In this document: piece after piece, positions 1 to 10,482 of the stretch
Numbering within the stretch: position 1 is the stretch's first letter
Layout of the letters: each line of letters opens with the position of its first letter
NCBI GenBank assembly: GCA_947561585.1
Contig: CANNZV010002608.1
Span: 27,015 to 91,014, forward strand
Length of the DNA stretch: 64,000 nucleotides
Direction of reading: 5' to 3'
From: Caprella mutica
Lineage: Eukaryota; Arthropoda; Malacostraca; Amphipoda; Caprellidae
The notes under the pieces: model-generated
Databases searched by the model: none
Seen by the model: only the letters and a program-made list of their open reading frames with translations
Told to the model about the DNA's origin: nothing
Position numbers and translations under genes: made by a program

Positions 1-957
1 AAGAATAGCAAAAAATAAAACATTAAACTATCCCCTCAACTCCCACTGTCCGACTACTGTGACGTTCCCCTTACCTAGTAACAGAGTATGAAAATGTTAA
101 CATAGAGTAGAGATAAACTATCATAATGTTTCCTCCCAATGCATTTCGGGTAACTAAACATCAGGTGTCTAATCTCACACAGGTGAGTTACGTGACAAGA
201 AATGTTATAGAACAGTTAATCATCTCTTAGTTCTAATGTACTAACTAGTGTACCCTTTCCGTCAAAATAACTCTTCAGTACAAAACATTCCACAGAGTCC
301 TACTAGGGTCACGCAGGTAAATTGCGGCCCTTTAATTTTTAATTAAAAGAGTCTCTAAAACATTCTGAACCGAAATTACATTACAATGGCACAGCTATCA
401 AAAGAAGCGAAGTGCATGCTATATTTTATTAATTTAAGTTTTTAACGAGTGTTTTGAAGCTATGATGTTTCTGTTGTTAGAGGCCGCAGTTTATTAGTGT
501 GCCGCAATTTACCTGCTCTACCCTATGTAACTATACTGATAGGGTGAAGCAGGTAAATTGCGTCACACTGATCTGACATTTGCAGATTTACACAATCTCG
601 AGAATGAGCTGCGCGTATTTAAGATCTTTGACAATGCTTGACAATCTCGAGATTGTGCAAGGTAGGTAAAGTGTAATAGTTTCCATAAAATTACATGCGA
701 GAATGCGCTTCGCATTTTCAAGATTCTCAAGATTGTGCAAAATCAGCAAATGGCGCAGAACATATACACTGTGGTAATTATTGTAGTTATAAATAGAACA
801 GAAATTTCAACCAAACCTCACACACTTGTATTTAAAATGAACTAACAATTATAATGATTGTTCTAGTCATACCTAGTAGAAATGATTCACAAAATAATTA
901 ACTAGTGTGTACAATCGTATGTAAGTCACCAGTAAAATAATTGGTACGGCATTCCTA
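1..957. other. AT-rich flank with small inverted repeats
   Basis: No coding region is recognisable. The sequence GCAGGTAAATTGCG occurs three times: near 315, as its reverse complement near 500, and near 551. The last two face each other and can form a hairpin of about 22-bp arms spanning roughly 494-573. A perfect 16-bp palindrome (ACAATCTCGAGATTGT) lies at 641-656. A related half follows near 720-740. These look like remnants of small inverted-repeat elements. Confidence 0.5.
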
Positions 958-3898
958 TTGCATCACCTTTTAGTCAGTTTTCAACAGGTTCACCATTTAG
1001 TCAGTTTTCAACAGGTTCACCATTTAGTCAGTTTTCAACAGGTTCACCATTTAGTCAGTTTCCAACAAGTTCACCATTTAGTCAGTTTTCAACAGGTTCA
1101 CCATTTAGTCAGTTTCCAACAAGTTCACCATTTAGTCAGTTTTCAACAGGTTCACCATTTAGTCAGTTTTCAACAGGTTCACCATTTAGTCAGTTTTCAA
1201 CAGGTTCACCATTTAGTCAGTTTTCAACAAGTTCACCATTTAGTCAGTTTTCAACAAGTTCACCATTTAGTCAGTTCCCAGTAGATTCACCATTTAGTCA
1301 GTTCCCAGTAGATTCACCATTTAGTCAGTTCCCAGTAGATTCACCATTTAGTCAGTTTTCAACAAGTTCACCATTTAGTCAGTTCCCAGTAGATTCACCA
1401 TTTAGTCAGTTTTCAAAAAGTTCACCATTTAGAGAGTTTTAAACAAGTTCACCATTTAGTCAGTTCCCAGTAGATTCACCATTTAGTCAGTTTTCAACAG
1501 GTTCACCATTTAGTCAGTTTTCAACAGGTTCACCATTTAGTCAGTTTTCAACAAGTTCACCATTTAGTCAGTTCCCAGTAGATTCGCCATTTAGTCAGTT
1601 CCCAGTAGATTCACCATTTAGTCAGTTCCCAGTAGATTCGCCATTTAGTCAGTTCCCAGTAGATTCACCATTTAGTCAGTTCCCAGTAGATTCACCATTT
1701 AGTCAGTTCCCAGTAGATTCACCATTTAGTCAGTTCCCAGTAGATTCACCATTTAGTCAGTTCCCAGTAGATTCACCATTTAGTCAGTTCCCAGTAGATT
1801 CACCATTTAGTCGTTTCCAACAGGTTCACCATTTAGTCAGTTTCCAACAGGTTCACCATTTAGTCAGTTTCCAACAGGTTCACCATTTAGTCAGATTCCA
1901 ACAGGTTCACCATTTAGTCAGTTTCCAACAGGTTCACCATTTAGTCAGTTTCCAACAGGTTCACCATTTAGTCAGTTTCCAACAGGTTCACCATTTAGTC
2001 AGTTTCCAACAGGTTCACCATTTAGTCAGTTTCCAACAGGTTCACCATTTAGTCAGTTTCCAACAGGTTCACCATTTAGTCAGTTTCCAACAGGTTCACC
2101 ATTTAGTCAGTTTCCAACAGGTTCACCATTTAGTCAGTTTCCAACAGGTTCACCATTTAGTCAGTTTCCAACAGGTTCACCATTTAGTCAGTTTCCAACA
2201 GGTTCACCATTTAGTCAGTTTCCAACAAGTTCACCATTTAGTCAGTTTCCAACAAGTTCACCATTTAGTCAGTTTCCAACAGGTTCACCATTTAGTCAGT
2301 TTCCAACAGGTTCACCATTTAGTCAGTTTCCAACAAGTTCACCATTTAGTCAGTTTCCAACAAGTTCACCATTTAATCAGTTTCCAACAGGTTCACCATT
2401 TAGTCAGTTTCCAACAAGTTCACCATTTAGTCAGTTTCCAACAAGTTCACCATTTAGTCAGTTTCCAACAGGTTCACCATTTAGACAGTTTCCAACAGGT
2501 TCACCATTTAGTCAGTTTCCAACAAGTTCACCATTTAGTCAGTTTCCAACAAGTTCACCATTTAGTCAGTTTCCAACAAGTTCACCATTTAGTCAGTTTC
2601 CAACAAGTTCACCATTTAGTCAGTTTCCAACAGGTTCACCATTTAGACAGTTTCCAACAGGTTCACCATTTAGTCAGTTTCCAACAAGTTCACCATTTAG
2701 TCAGTTTCCAACAAGTTCACCATTTAGTCAGTTTCCAACAGGTTCACCATTTAGTCAGTTTCCAACAAGTTCACCATTTAGTCAGTTTCCAACAAGTTCA
2801 CCATTTAGTCAGTTTCCAACAAGTTCACCATTTAGTCAGTTTCCAACAGGTTCACCATTTAGTCAGATTCCAACAAGTTCACCATTTAGTCAGTTTCCAA
2901 CAGGTTCACCATTTAGTCAGATTCCAACAGGTTCACCATTTAGTCAGTTTCCAACAGGTTCACCATTTAGTCAGTTTCCAACAGGTTCACCATTTAGTCA
3001 GTTTCCTACAGGTTCACCATTTAGTCAGTTTCCAACAGGTTCACCATTTAGTCAGTTTCCAACAGGTTCACCATTTAGTCAGTTTCCAACAGGTTCACCA
3101 TTTAGTCAGTTTCCAACAGGTTCACCATTTAGTCATTTTCCAACAGGTTCACCATTTAGTCAGTTTCCAACAGGTTCACCATTTAGTCAGTTTCCAACAG
3201 GTTCACCATTTAGTCAGTTTCCAACAAGTTCACCATTTAGTCAGTTTCCAACAAGTTCACCATTTAGTCAGTTTCCAACAGGTTCACCATTTAGTCAGTT
3301 TCCAACAGGTTCACCATTTAGTCAGTTTCCAACAGGTTCACCATTTAGTCAGTTTCCAACAGGTTCACCATTTAGTCAGTTTCCAACAAGTTCACCATTT
3401 AGTCAGTTTCCAACAAGTTCACCATTTAGTCAGTTTCCAACAAGTTCACCATTTAGTCAGTTTCCAACAGGTTCACCATTTAGACAGTTTCCAACAGGTT
3501 CACCATTTAGTCAGTTTCCAACAAGTTCACCATTTAGTCAGTTTCCAACAAGTTCACCATTTAGTCAGTTTCCAACAGGTTCACCATTTAGTCAGTTTCC
3601 AACAAGATCACCATTTAGTCAGTTTCCAACAAGTTCACCATTTAGTCAGTTTCCAACAAGTTCACCATTTAGTCAGTTTCCAACAGGTTCACCATTTAGT
3701 CAGTTTCCAACAAGTTCACCATTTAGTCAGTTTCCAACAAGTTCACCATTTAGTCAGTTTCCAACAAGTTCACCATTTAGTCAGTTTCCAACAAGTTCAC
3801 CATTAAGTCAGTTTCCAACAAGTTCACCATTTAGTCAGTTTCCAACAAGTTCACCATTAAGTCAGTTTCCAACAAGTTCACCATTAAGTCAGTTTCCA
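958..3898 (+). repeat. 27-bp tandem array, about 109 copies
   Basis: The unit is close to TCACCATTTAGTCAG followed by TTTCCAACAGGT. Three sub-families are visible: TTTTCAACA units at the left (about 965-1270), CCCAGTAGA units (about 1270-1800) and TTTCCAACA units with alternating AGGT/AAGT ends to the right. One 26-bp unit at about 1800-1826 shifts the frame, and one unit has a TAA at 1440-1442. On the plus strand two of three frames are open through the right part. All minus frames contain stops. One open frame continues beyond the array; see the entry at 1811-4150. Confidence 0.95.
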
Positions 3899-4150
3899 TT
3901 AGTTTTAAAGTTTAAAACTTTTAACACAGATATTGTCTATTTTTTCGCCGTAACACCAGCAACACCTGGAACTGGAACTGGATTTCGGGGGGATTCTAGT
4001 ATATGGCTTTTCAGCGCCACTGTCCCCCCTCCTGGACCCCTCGACTTCACACCCCCCAGCCCCTTCCGCAGAGCCGAGACCTCCTCCTCCAGTCCTCAAC
4101 CCCCACCCTCTGGCAGCCCCACTCCCTCCCCCGCCAACAACCCAAAGTAA
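1811..4150 (+). CDS. candidate repeat protein / terminal exon without ATG
   Basis: This frame is open from just after a TAG (1808-1810) to a TAA at 4148-4150, about 779 codons, with no ATG at its start. About 77 repeats of SPFSQFPTG or SPFSQFPTS come first. The frame then leaves the array at about 3898 and runs through unique sequence into a Pro/Ser-rich tail at about 4005-4147. That tail is far richer in G+C than its surroundings, mostly C at third codon positions. An AATAAA follows at 4199-4204, 49 bases after the stop. All substitutions I noticed in the array keep the frame open. If real it would be the last exon of a low-complexity protein, entered by splicing; each TTTCCAACAG could serve as a weak acceptor. 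Against it are the frameshift near 1812, the TAA at 1440 and the absence of a visible upstream exon. A rival frame (4003-4203) also crosses the GC-rich patch. I do not recognise the protein. Confidence 0.3.
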   Translation, partial: SFPTGSPFSQFPTGSPFSQFPTGSPFSQIPTGSPFSQFPTGSPFSQFPTGSPFSQFPTGSPFSQFPTGSPFSQFPTGSPFSQFPTGSPFSQFPTGSPFSQFPTGSPFSQFPTGSPFSQFPTGSPFSQFPTGSPFSQFPTSSPFSQFPTSSPFSQFPTGSPFSQFPTGSPFSQFPTSSPFSQFPTSSPFNQFPTGSPFSQFPTSSPFSQFPTSSPFSQFPTGSPFRQFPTGSPFSQFPTSSPFSQFPTSSPFSQFPTSSPFSQFPTSSPFSQFPTGSPFRQFPTGSPFSQFPTSSPFSQFPTSSPFSQFPTGSPFSQFPTSSPFSQFPTSSPFSQFPTSSPFSQFPTGSPFSQIPTSSPFSQFPTGSPFSQIPTGSPFSQFPTGSPFSQFPTGSPFSQFPTGSPFSQFPTGSPFSQFPTGSPFSQFPTGSPFSQFPTGSPFSHFPTGSPFSQFPTGSPFSQFPTGSPFSQFPTSSPFSQFPTSSPFSQFPTGSPFSQFPTGSPFSQFPTGSPFSQFPTGSPFSQFPTSSPFSQFPTSSPFSQFPTSSPFSQFPTGSPFRQFPTGSPFSQFPTSSPFSQFPTSSPFSQFPTGSPFSQFPTRSPFSQFPTSSPFSQFPTSSPFSQFPTGSPFSQFPTSSPFSQFPTSSPFSQFPTSSPFSQFPTSSPLSQFPTSSPFSQFPTSSPLSQFPTSSPLSQFPLVLKFKTFNTDIVYFFAVTPATPGTGTGFRGDSSIWLFSATVPPPGPLDFTPPSPFRRAETSSSSPQPPPSGSPTPSPANNPK

Positions 4151-4270
4151 AAAGAAAAACAGAAGTAAATATTAAACGTGTTAACCCTGTAAGTGATGAA
4201 TAAACAATAATAATTACTTTATTTTATAGTGTATCACCTACACTAGGCAAATTATAACTTGCTACGTATT

Positions 4271-4420
4271 AAGGGAAGTTTCGAGTTATCGGACAGTTCA
4301 ACATTTTCGATCGGATAATAAAAAAATAATTTCAAATAACGGGTTAAGATGTTAAATTATATATGCTTTTGTTATATGAACGAAAATTTGAACCCGTTCA
4401 ATAACTCAGAACTTAACCTA
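4271..4420. mobile_element. MITE with GTTATCGAACAG-type inverted ends
   Basis: The left end (AGTTTCGAGTTATCGGACAG) and the right end (reverse complement AAGTTCTGAGTTATTGAACG) match imperfectly over about 35 bases, giving a short hairpin element of about 150 bp. The same ends recur near 4640, 12730, 17926 and 37209, so this is a family. It has no coding capacity. Confidence 0.6.
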
Positions 4421-4639
4421 CCTAACTGTAGTACAGGCAGGACTCGTTTTAAGTACAACTCACTCTAATACAAGTGGTACTTATTTCGAGTCATGTCTCG
4501 AAATAAGAACCGTTCATAGACATAGAAAACGGAGACAATTTTCTCTGATTATTTCACGGTAACTAAAAAAACATCAAAATTATAATCCAGATGAGGTTAT
4601 TAGAAGCAATTGGTTCAGAAATTCAACATGTCCTATTTA

Positions 4640-4837
4640 GGGTTAGCTCCGTGTTATTGCACGGTTCCATATTTTCGAACACGTGAAAATCTTTATATAA
4701 TAATCATTATTTAACTTTTATTTCAATTAGTATCCATGATACCAATTAGAATAGAAGTTAAATAATAATTATTATATTTTCTTTTCTGACGTGTCCAAAT
4801 TGTAGAACCAACCAATAACTTGGAACTTAGTACCCTA
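4640..4837. mobile_element. MITE, same family as 4271-4420
   Basis: The left end (GGTTAGCTCCGTGTTATTGC) pairs with the right end (reverse complement TACTAAGTTCCAAGTTATTG) for about 45 bases with mismatches. A central AT-rich portion is itself palindromic (TTTAACTTT with AAGTTAAA). About 198 bp, no coding capacity. Confidence 0.6.
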
Positions 4838-4906
4838 CTACTAAAAATATTCATTAGAGCATAAAATTGCTGTTTGTTAAATGTAGCACAATAATTATAG
4901 AAATCT

Positions 4907-5120
4907 AAAGGCCTTGTTACACGGTGCGAGTAAACGTGTGAGTTGGGGCTTGGCCTTACCAGTCACTGTAGTGTAGCTACTCGCACAGTGTGACCACATC
5001 AGTCGAGTAACTGTCATAGAAATTCAATGCTAAGAACATAGAGCATACTGGCATGCGAGTACAGTGGGACAGCTGCTGTCCACTGTCACGACAGTAACTC
5101 GCACATTGTAACTAGGCTTT
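4907..5120. mobile_element. 214-bp MITE with 24-bp inverted ends
   Basis: The left end AAAGGCCTTGTTACACGGTG matches the reverse complement of the right end, AAAGCCTAGTTACAATGTG, and both continue into CGAGT. The interior contains further ACTCGCAC copies in both orientations. The target duplication is unclear; it may be a 3-bp TAA-like site. Confidence 0.65.
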
Positions 5121-5659
5121 AAGTATCTAATAATTACTCACCTATACTGAGTGAAAGTTAAGCTATAGATGGATTTTAAAACATTTTATAAATGCACGAC
5201 TTTAAACTTTTTCATCACAGTCACAAACAATGAAAGACTGTATATTATTATTAATATGCTTATATACGTAGTACTCTAGTAAGTTAATAACACTAAAACA
5301 AATTTTCTTTCTATAACTCATAGAAAATGAGATATATATATTCGAGGAGTGACAATTATATATTTCTTGTATCTTTTATTCGCTTTAGTTACCGTTTGTG
5401 CAGTTTGGTAATTAAACTGAGTCGTGATTTGGTAACTAAAGCGGGGGATGCCTGTACTAATTTTTTATATTATTATAAGTTTTTTAAATTATATGTAAAA
5501 TAATTTTAATAATTACATTGTCAAAAGATCTTAACATTTTAACTTTCAATTAAAAACTATTAAAATTGCACAGTGGTCAAAAAGAGTCTTCCCCAGAATA
5601 GCGACGCAAAATATATATATTTTTTTCAATGAAACAATGACCTGCATCTGTAATACATA

Positions 5660-8340
5660 TTGGTTGTCATTATGATTGTAGTTATCACTATGATTGTAGT
5701 TATCACTATGATTGTAGTTATCACTATGATTTTGGTTATCACTATGATTTTGGTTATCACTAGGATTGTATTTATCACTATGATTTTGGTTATCACTATG
5801 ATTTTGGTTATCACTATGATTTTGGTTATCACTATGATTGTATTTATCACTATGATTTTGGTTATCTCTATGATTGTAGTTATCACTATGATTGTAGTTA
5901 TCACTATGATTGTAGTTATCATTATGATTGTAGTTATCACTATGATTGTAGATATCACTATGATTTTGGTTATCACTATGATTGTAGTTATCACTATGAT
6001 TTTGGTTATCACTATGATTTTGGTTATCACTATGATTTTGGTTATCACTATGATTTTGGTTATCACTATGATTTTGGTTATCACTATGATTTTGGTTATC
6101 ACTATGATTTTGGTTATCACTATGATTTTGGTTATCACTATGATTTTGGTTATCACTATGATTTTGGTTATCACTATGATTTTGGTTATCACTATGATTT
6201 TGGTTATCACTATGATTTTGGTTATCACTATGATTTTGGTTATCACTATGATTTTGGTTATCACTATGATTTTGGTTATCACTATGATTTTGGTTATCAC
6301 TATGATCTTGGTTATCACTATGATTTTGGTTATCACTATGATTTTGGTTATCACTATGATTTTGGTTATCACTATGATTTTGGTTATCACTATGATTTTG
6401 GTTATCACTATGATTTTGGTTATCACTATGATTTTGGTTATCACTATGATTTTGGTTATCACTATGATTTTGGTTATCACTGTGATTTTGGTTATCATTA
6501 TGATCTTCGGTTATCACTATGATTTTGGTTATCACTATGATTTTGGTTATCACTATGATTTTGGTTATCACTATGATTTTGGTTATCACCATGATTTTGG
6601 TTATCATTATTATTTTTGTTATCACTATGATTTTGGTTATCACTATGATTTTGGTTATCACTATGATTTTGGTTATCACTATGATTTTGGTTATCACTAT
6701 GATTTTGGTTATCACTATGATTTTGGTTATCATTATGATTTTGGTTATCATTATGATTTTGGTTATCACTATGATTTTGGTTATCACTATGATTTTGGTT
6801 ATCACTATGATTTTGGTTATCACCATGATTTTGGTTATCACTATGATTTTGGTTATCATTATGATTTTTGTTATCACTATGATTTTGGTTATCACTATGA
6901 TTTTGGTTATCACTATGATTTTGGTTATCACTATGATTTTGGTTATCACTATGATTTTAGTTATCACTATGATTTTGGTTATCACTATGATTTTAGTTAT
7001 CACTATGATTTTGGTTATCACTATGATTTTAGTTATCACTATGATTTTGGTTATCACTATGATTTTGGTTATCACTATGATTTTGGTTATCACTATGATT
7101 TTGGTTATCACTATGATTTTGGTTATCACTATGATTTTGGTTATCACTATGATTATGGTTATCATTATGATTTTGGTTATCATTATGATTTTGGTTATCA
7201 CTATGATTTTGGTTATCACTATGATTTTGGTTATCACTATGATTTTGGTTATCATTATGATTTTGGTTATCATTATGATTTTGGTTATCATTATGATTTC
7301 GGTTACCACTATGATTTTGGTTATCATTATGATTTTGGTTATCATTATGATTTTGGTTATCACTATGATTTTGGTTATCACTATGATTTTGGTTATCACT
7401 ATGATTTTGGTTATCACTATGATTTTGGTTATCACTATGATTTTGGTTATCACTATGATCTTGGTTATCACTATGATTTTGGTTATAACTATGATTTTGG
7501 TTATCAGTATGATTTTGGTTATCACTATGATTTTGGTTATCACTATGATTTTGGTTATCACTATGATTTTGGTTATCACTATGATTTTGGTTATCACTAT
7601 GATTTTGGTTATCACTATGATTTTGGTTATCACTATGATTTTGGTTATCACTATGATTTTGGTTATCACTATGATTTTGGTTATCACTATGATTTTGGTT
7701 ATCATTATGATTTCGGTTATCACTATGATTTTGGTTATCACTATGATTTTGGTTATCACTATGATTTTGGTTATCACTATGATTTTGGTTATCACTATGA
7801 TTTTGGTTATCACTATGATTTTGGTTATCACCATGATTTTGGTTATCATTATGATTTTTGTTATCACTATGATTTTGGTTATCACTATGATTTTGGTTAT
7901 CACTATGATTTTGGTTATCACTATGATTTTGGTTATCACTATGATTTTGGTTATCATTATGATTTTGGTTACCATTATGATTTTGGTTATCACTATAATT
8001 TTGGTTATCACTATGATTTTGGTTATCACCATGATTTTGGTTATCACCATGATTTTGGTTATCATTATGATTTTTGTTATCACTATGATTTTGGTTTTCA
8101 CTATGATTTTGGTTATCACTATGATTTTGGTTATCACTATGATTTTGGTTATCACTATGATTTTGGTTATCATTATGATTTTGGTTATCATTATGATTTT
8201 GGTTATCATTAAGATTTTGGTTATCGTCATCATATTGGTTATCATTATCATATTGGTTATCATTATCCTATTGGTTATCATTATCATATTGGTTATCATT
8301 ATCATATTGGTTATCATTATCATATTGGTTATCATTATTA
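5660..8340. repeat. 18-bp satellite, about 149 copies
   Basis: The unit is GGTTATCACTATGATTTT with scattered variants (GTAGTTATCAC at the left, ATTATCATATTGGTTATC at the right edge). Because 18 is a multiple of three and stops are absent from most frames, very long open frames appear on both strands. Their peptides are pure six-residue repeats in every frame, so I treat them as artefacts. A short AAAATTGCACAGTGGTC lies left of the array (about 5564) and similar copies lie at its right edge (about 8351-8380). Confidence 0.97.
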
Positions 8341-8344
8341 TATT

Positions 8345-10316
8345 GGCAGTTGAAAATTGCGCAGTGGTCGAAAATTGCGCAGCGGTCAGTAATTGGACGG
8401 CAATAGAGTATAGTGGTCGGCAATAGAGTAGTGGACGGCAATAGAGTAGTGGTCGGCAATCGAGTAGTGGTCGGCAATAGAGTAGTGGTCGGTAATTGAG
8501 TAGTGGTCGGTAATTGAGTAGTGATCGGCAATAGAGTAGTGGTCGGCAATTGAGTAGTGGTCGGCAATAGAGTAGTGGTCGGCAATAGAGTAGTGGTCGG
8601 CAATCAAGTAGTGGTCGGCAATCGAGTAGTGGTCGGCAATAGAGTAGTGGTCGGCAATAGAGTAGTGGACGGCAATAGAGTATAGTGGTCGGCAATAGAG
8701 TAGTGAACGGCAATAGAGTAGTGGTCGGCAATAGAGTAGTGGTCGGTAATTGAGTAGTGGTCGGTAATTGAGTAGCGATCGGCAATAGAGTAGTGGTCGG
8801 TAATAGAGTAGTGGTCGGTAATTGGGTAGTGGTCGGCAATAGAGTAGTGGTCGGTAATAGAGTAGTGGTCGGCAATAGAGTAGTGGTCGGTAATAGAGTA
8901 GTGGTCGGCAATAGAGTAGTGGTCGGCAATAGAGTAGTGGTCAGTAATAGAGTATAGTGGTCGGCAATAGAGTTATTGTCGGCAATAGAGTAGTGGTCGG
9001 CAATAGAGTAGTTGTCGGTAATTGAGTAGTGATCGGCAATAGAGTAGTGGTCGGCAATAGAGTAGTGGTCGGCAATAGAGTAGTGGTCGACAATAGAGAA
9101 GTGATCGGCAATAGAGTAGTGGTCGGCAATAGAGTAGTGGTCGGTAATTGAGAAGTGGTCGGCAATAGAGTAGTGGTCGGCAATAGAGTAGTGGTCGACA
9201 ATAGAGAAGTGGTCGGCAATAGAGTAGTGGTCGGCAATAGAGTAGTGGTCGGTAATAGAGTAGTGGTCGGCAATAGAGTAGTGGTCGGCAATAGAGTAGT
9301 GGTCAGTAATTGAGTAGTGATCGGCAATAGAATAGTGGTCGGCAATAGAGTAGTGGTCGGCAATAGAGTAGTGGTCGGCAATAGAGTAGTGGTCGGTAAT
9401 TGGGTAGTGGTCGGTAATTGAGTGGTGGTTGGTAATTGAGTAGTGATCGGCAATAGAGTAGTGGTCAGTAATTGAGTAGTGATCGGCAATTGAGTAGTGG
9501 TCAGTAATTGAGTAGTGGTCAGTAATTGAGTAGTGGTCGGTAATTGAGTAGTGGTCGGTAATTGAGTAGTGGTCGGTAATTGAGTAGTGGTCGGCAATTG
9601 GGTAGTGGTCGGCAATAGAGTAGTGGTCGGCAATAGAGTAGTGGTCGGCAATAGAGTAGTGGTCGGCAATAGAGTAGTGGTCGGCAATAGAGTAGTGGTC
9701 GGTAATTGGGTAGTGGTCGGTAATTGGGTAGTGGTCGGTAATTGAGTAGTGGTCGGTAATTGAGTAGTGGTCGGTAATTGGGTAGTGGTCGGTAATTAAG
9801 TAGTGGTTGGTAATTGAGTAGTGATCGGCAATAGAGTAGTGATCGGCAATAGAGTAGTGGTCGGCAATAGAGTAGTGGTCGGCAATAGGGTAGTGGTCGG
9901 TAATTGGGTAGTGGTCGGTAATTGAGTAGTGGTTGGTAATTGAGTAGTGGTCGGCAATAGAGTAGTGGTCGGCAATAGAGTAGTGATCGGCAATTGAGTA
10001 GTGGTCAGTAATTGAGTAGTGATCGGCAATTGAGTAGTGGTCAGTAATTGAGTAGTGGTCAGTAATTGAGTAGTGGTCAGTAATTGAGTAGTGGTCGGTA
10101 ATTGAGTAGTGGTCGGTAATTGAGTAGTGGTCGGTAATTGAGTAGTGGTCGGTAATTGAGTAGTGGTCGGTAATTGGGCAGTGGTCGGCAATTGAGTAGT
10201 GGTCGGCAATTGGGTAGTGGTCGGTAATCGGGTAGTGGTCAGCAATTGAGTAGTGGTCGGGAATTGGGTAGTGGTCGGTAATTGAGTAGTGGTCGGCAAT
10301 TGAGTAGTGATCGGTA
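8345..10316. repeat. second 18-bp satellite, about 108 copies
   Basis: The unit is AGTGGTCGGCAATAGAGT with common variants GGTAATTGAGT and GGTAATTGGGT. Occasional 20-bp units (GAGTATAGTGG) interrupt the period. It abuts the previous satellite but is unrelated in sequence. Open frames in it (PTTTQL-type repeats on the minus strand) follow from the period and are not accepted as genes. Confidence 0.97.
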
Positions 10317-10360
10317 ACTAACCATGACCCCTCTTGTTATTGTCTTACCTTGAGAGTATA

Positions 10361-10482
10361 CCGTAGACTTTTTGGTTCTTTTTTATGGGAACGGGTCCGA
10401 TGAATGGATCTTGATCCACATCCGTAGACTTTTTGTTTTCTTTTAATAGGAACAAGTCCGATGAATGGATCTCGACCCAAAA
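10361..10482 (+). repeat. two-copy 61-bp direct repeat
   Basis: CCGTAGACTTTTTG begins at 10361 and again at 10422. Both copies continue through GTCCGATGAATGGATCT. It sits just outside the satellite, at the start of an unclassified block. Confidence 0.75.

Larger units (their letters stand above)
4434..5454. mobile_element. possible Tc1/mariner-like non-autonomous element containing nested MITEs
   Basis: The left end reads TA then CAGGCAGGACTCG, and the right end reads CGGGGGATGCCTG then TA. Both ends begin CAGGCA when read inward and both are flanked by TA. The left 200 bases recur inverted at about 18115-18285, ending in the same CCTGCCTGTACTA. Two smaller inverted-repeat elements sit inside (4640-4837 and 4907-5120). 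The ends match over few bases, so the outer boundary is uncertain. Confidence 0.4.

Noticed and set aside
958..1284. 108-codon VHHLVSFQQ-repeat frame beginning at TTG
   Set aside because: Starts at a non-ATG codon, is closed by an array variant, and does not continue into the GC-rich tail as the SPFSQFPTG frame does.
5546..8929. 1127-codon minus-strand open frame and an 850-codon plus-strand frame over the 18-bp satellites
   Set aside because: The period is a multiple of three and the unit lacks stops in most frames, so every frame is open on both strands. The peptides are monotonous six-residue repeats without any domain.
8941..10299. PTTTQL-repeat frames on the minus strand (248 and 167 codons)
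   Set aside because: Products of the second 18-bp satellite; no unique flanking coding sequence and no plausible start context.
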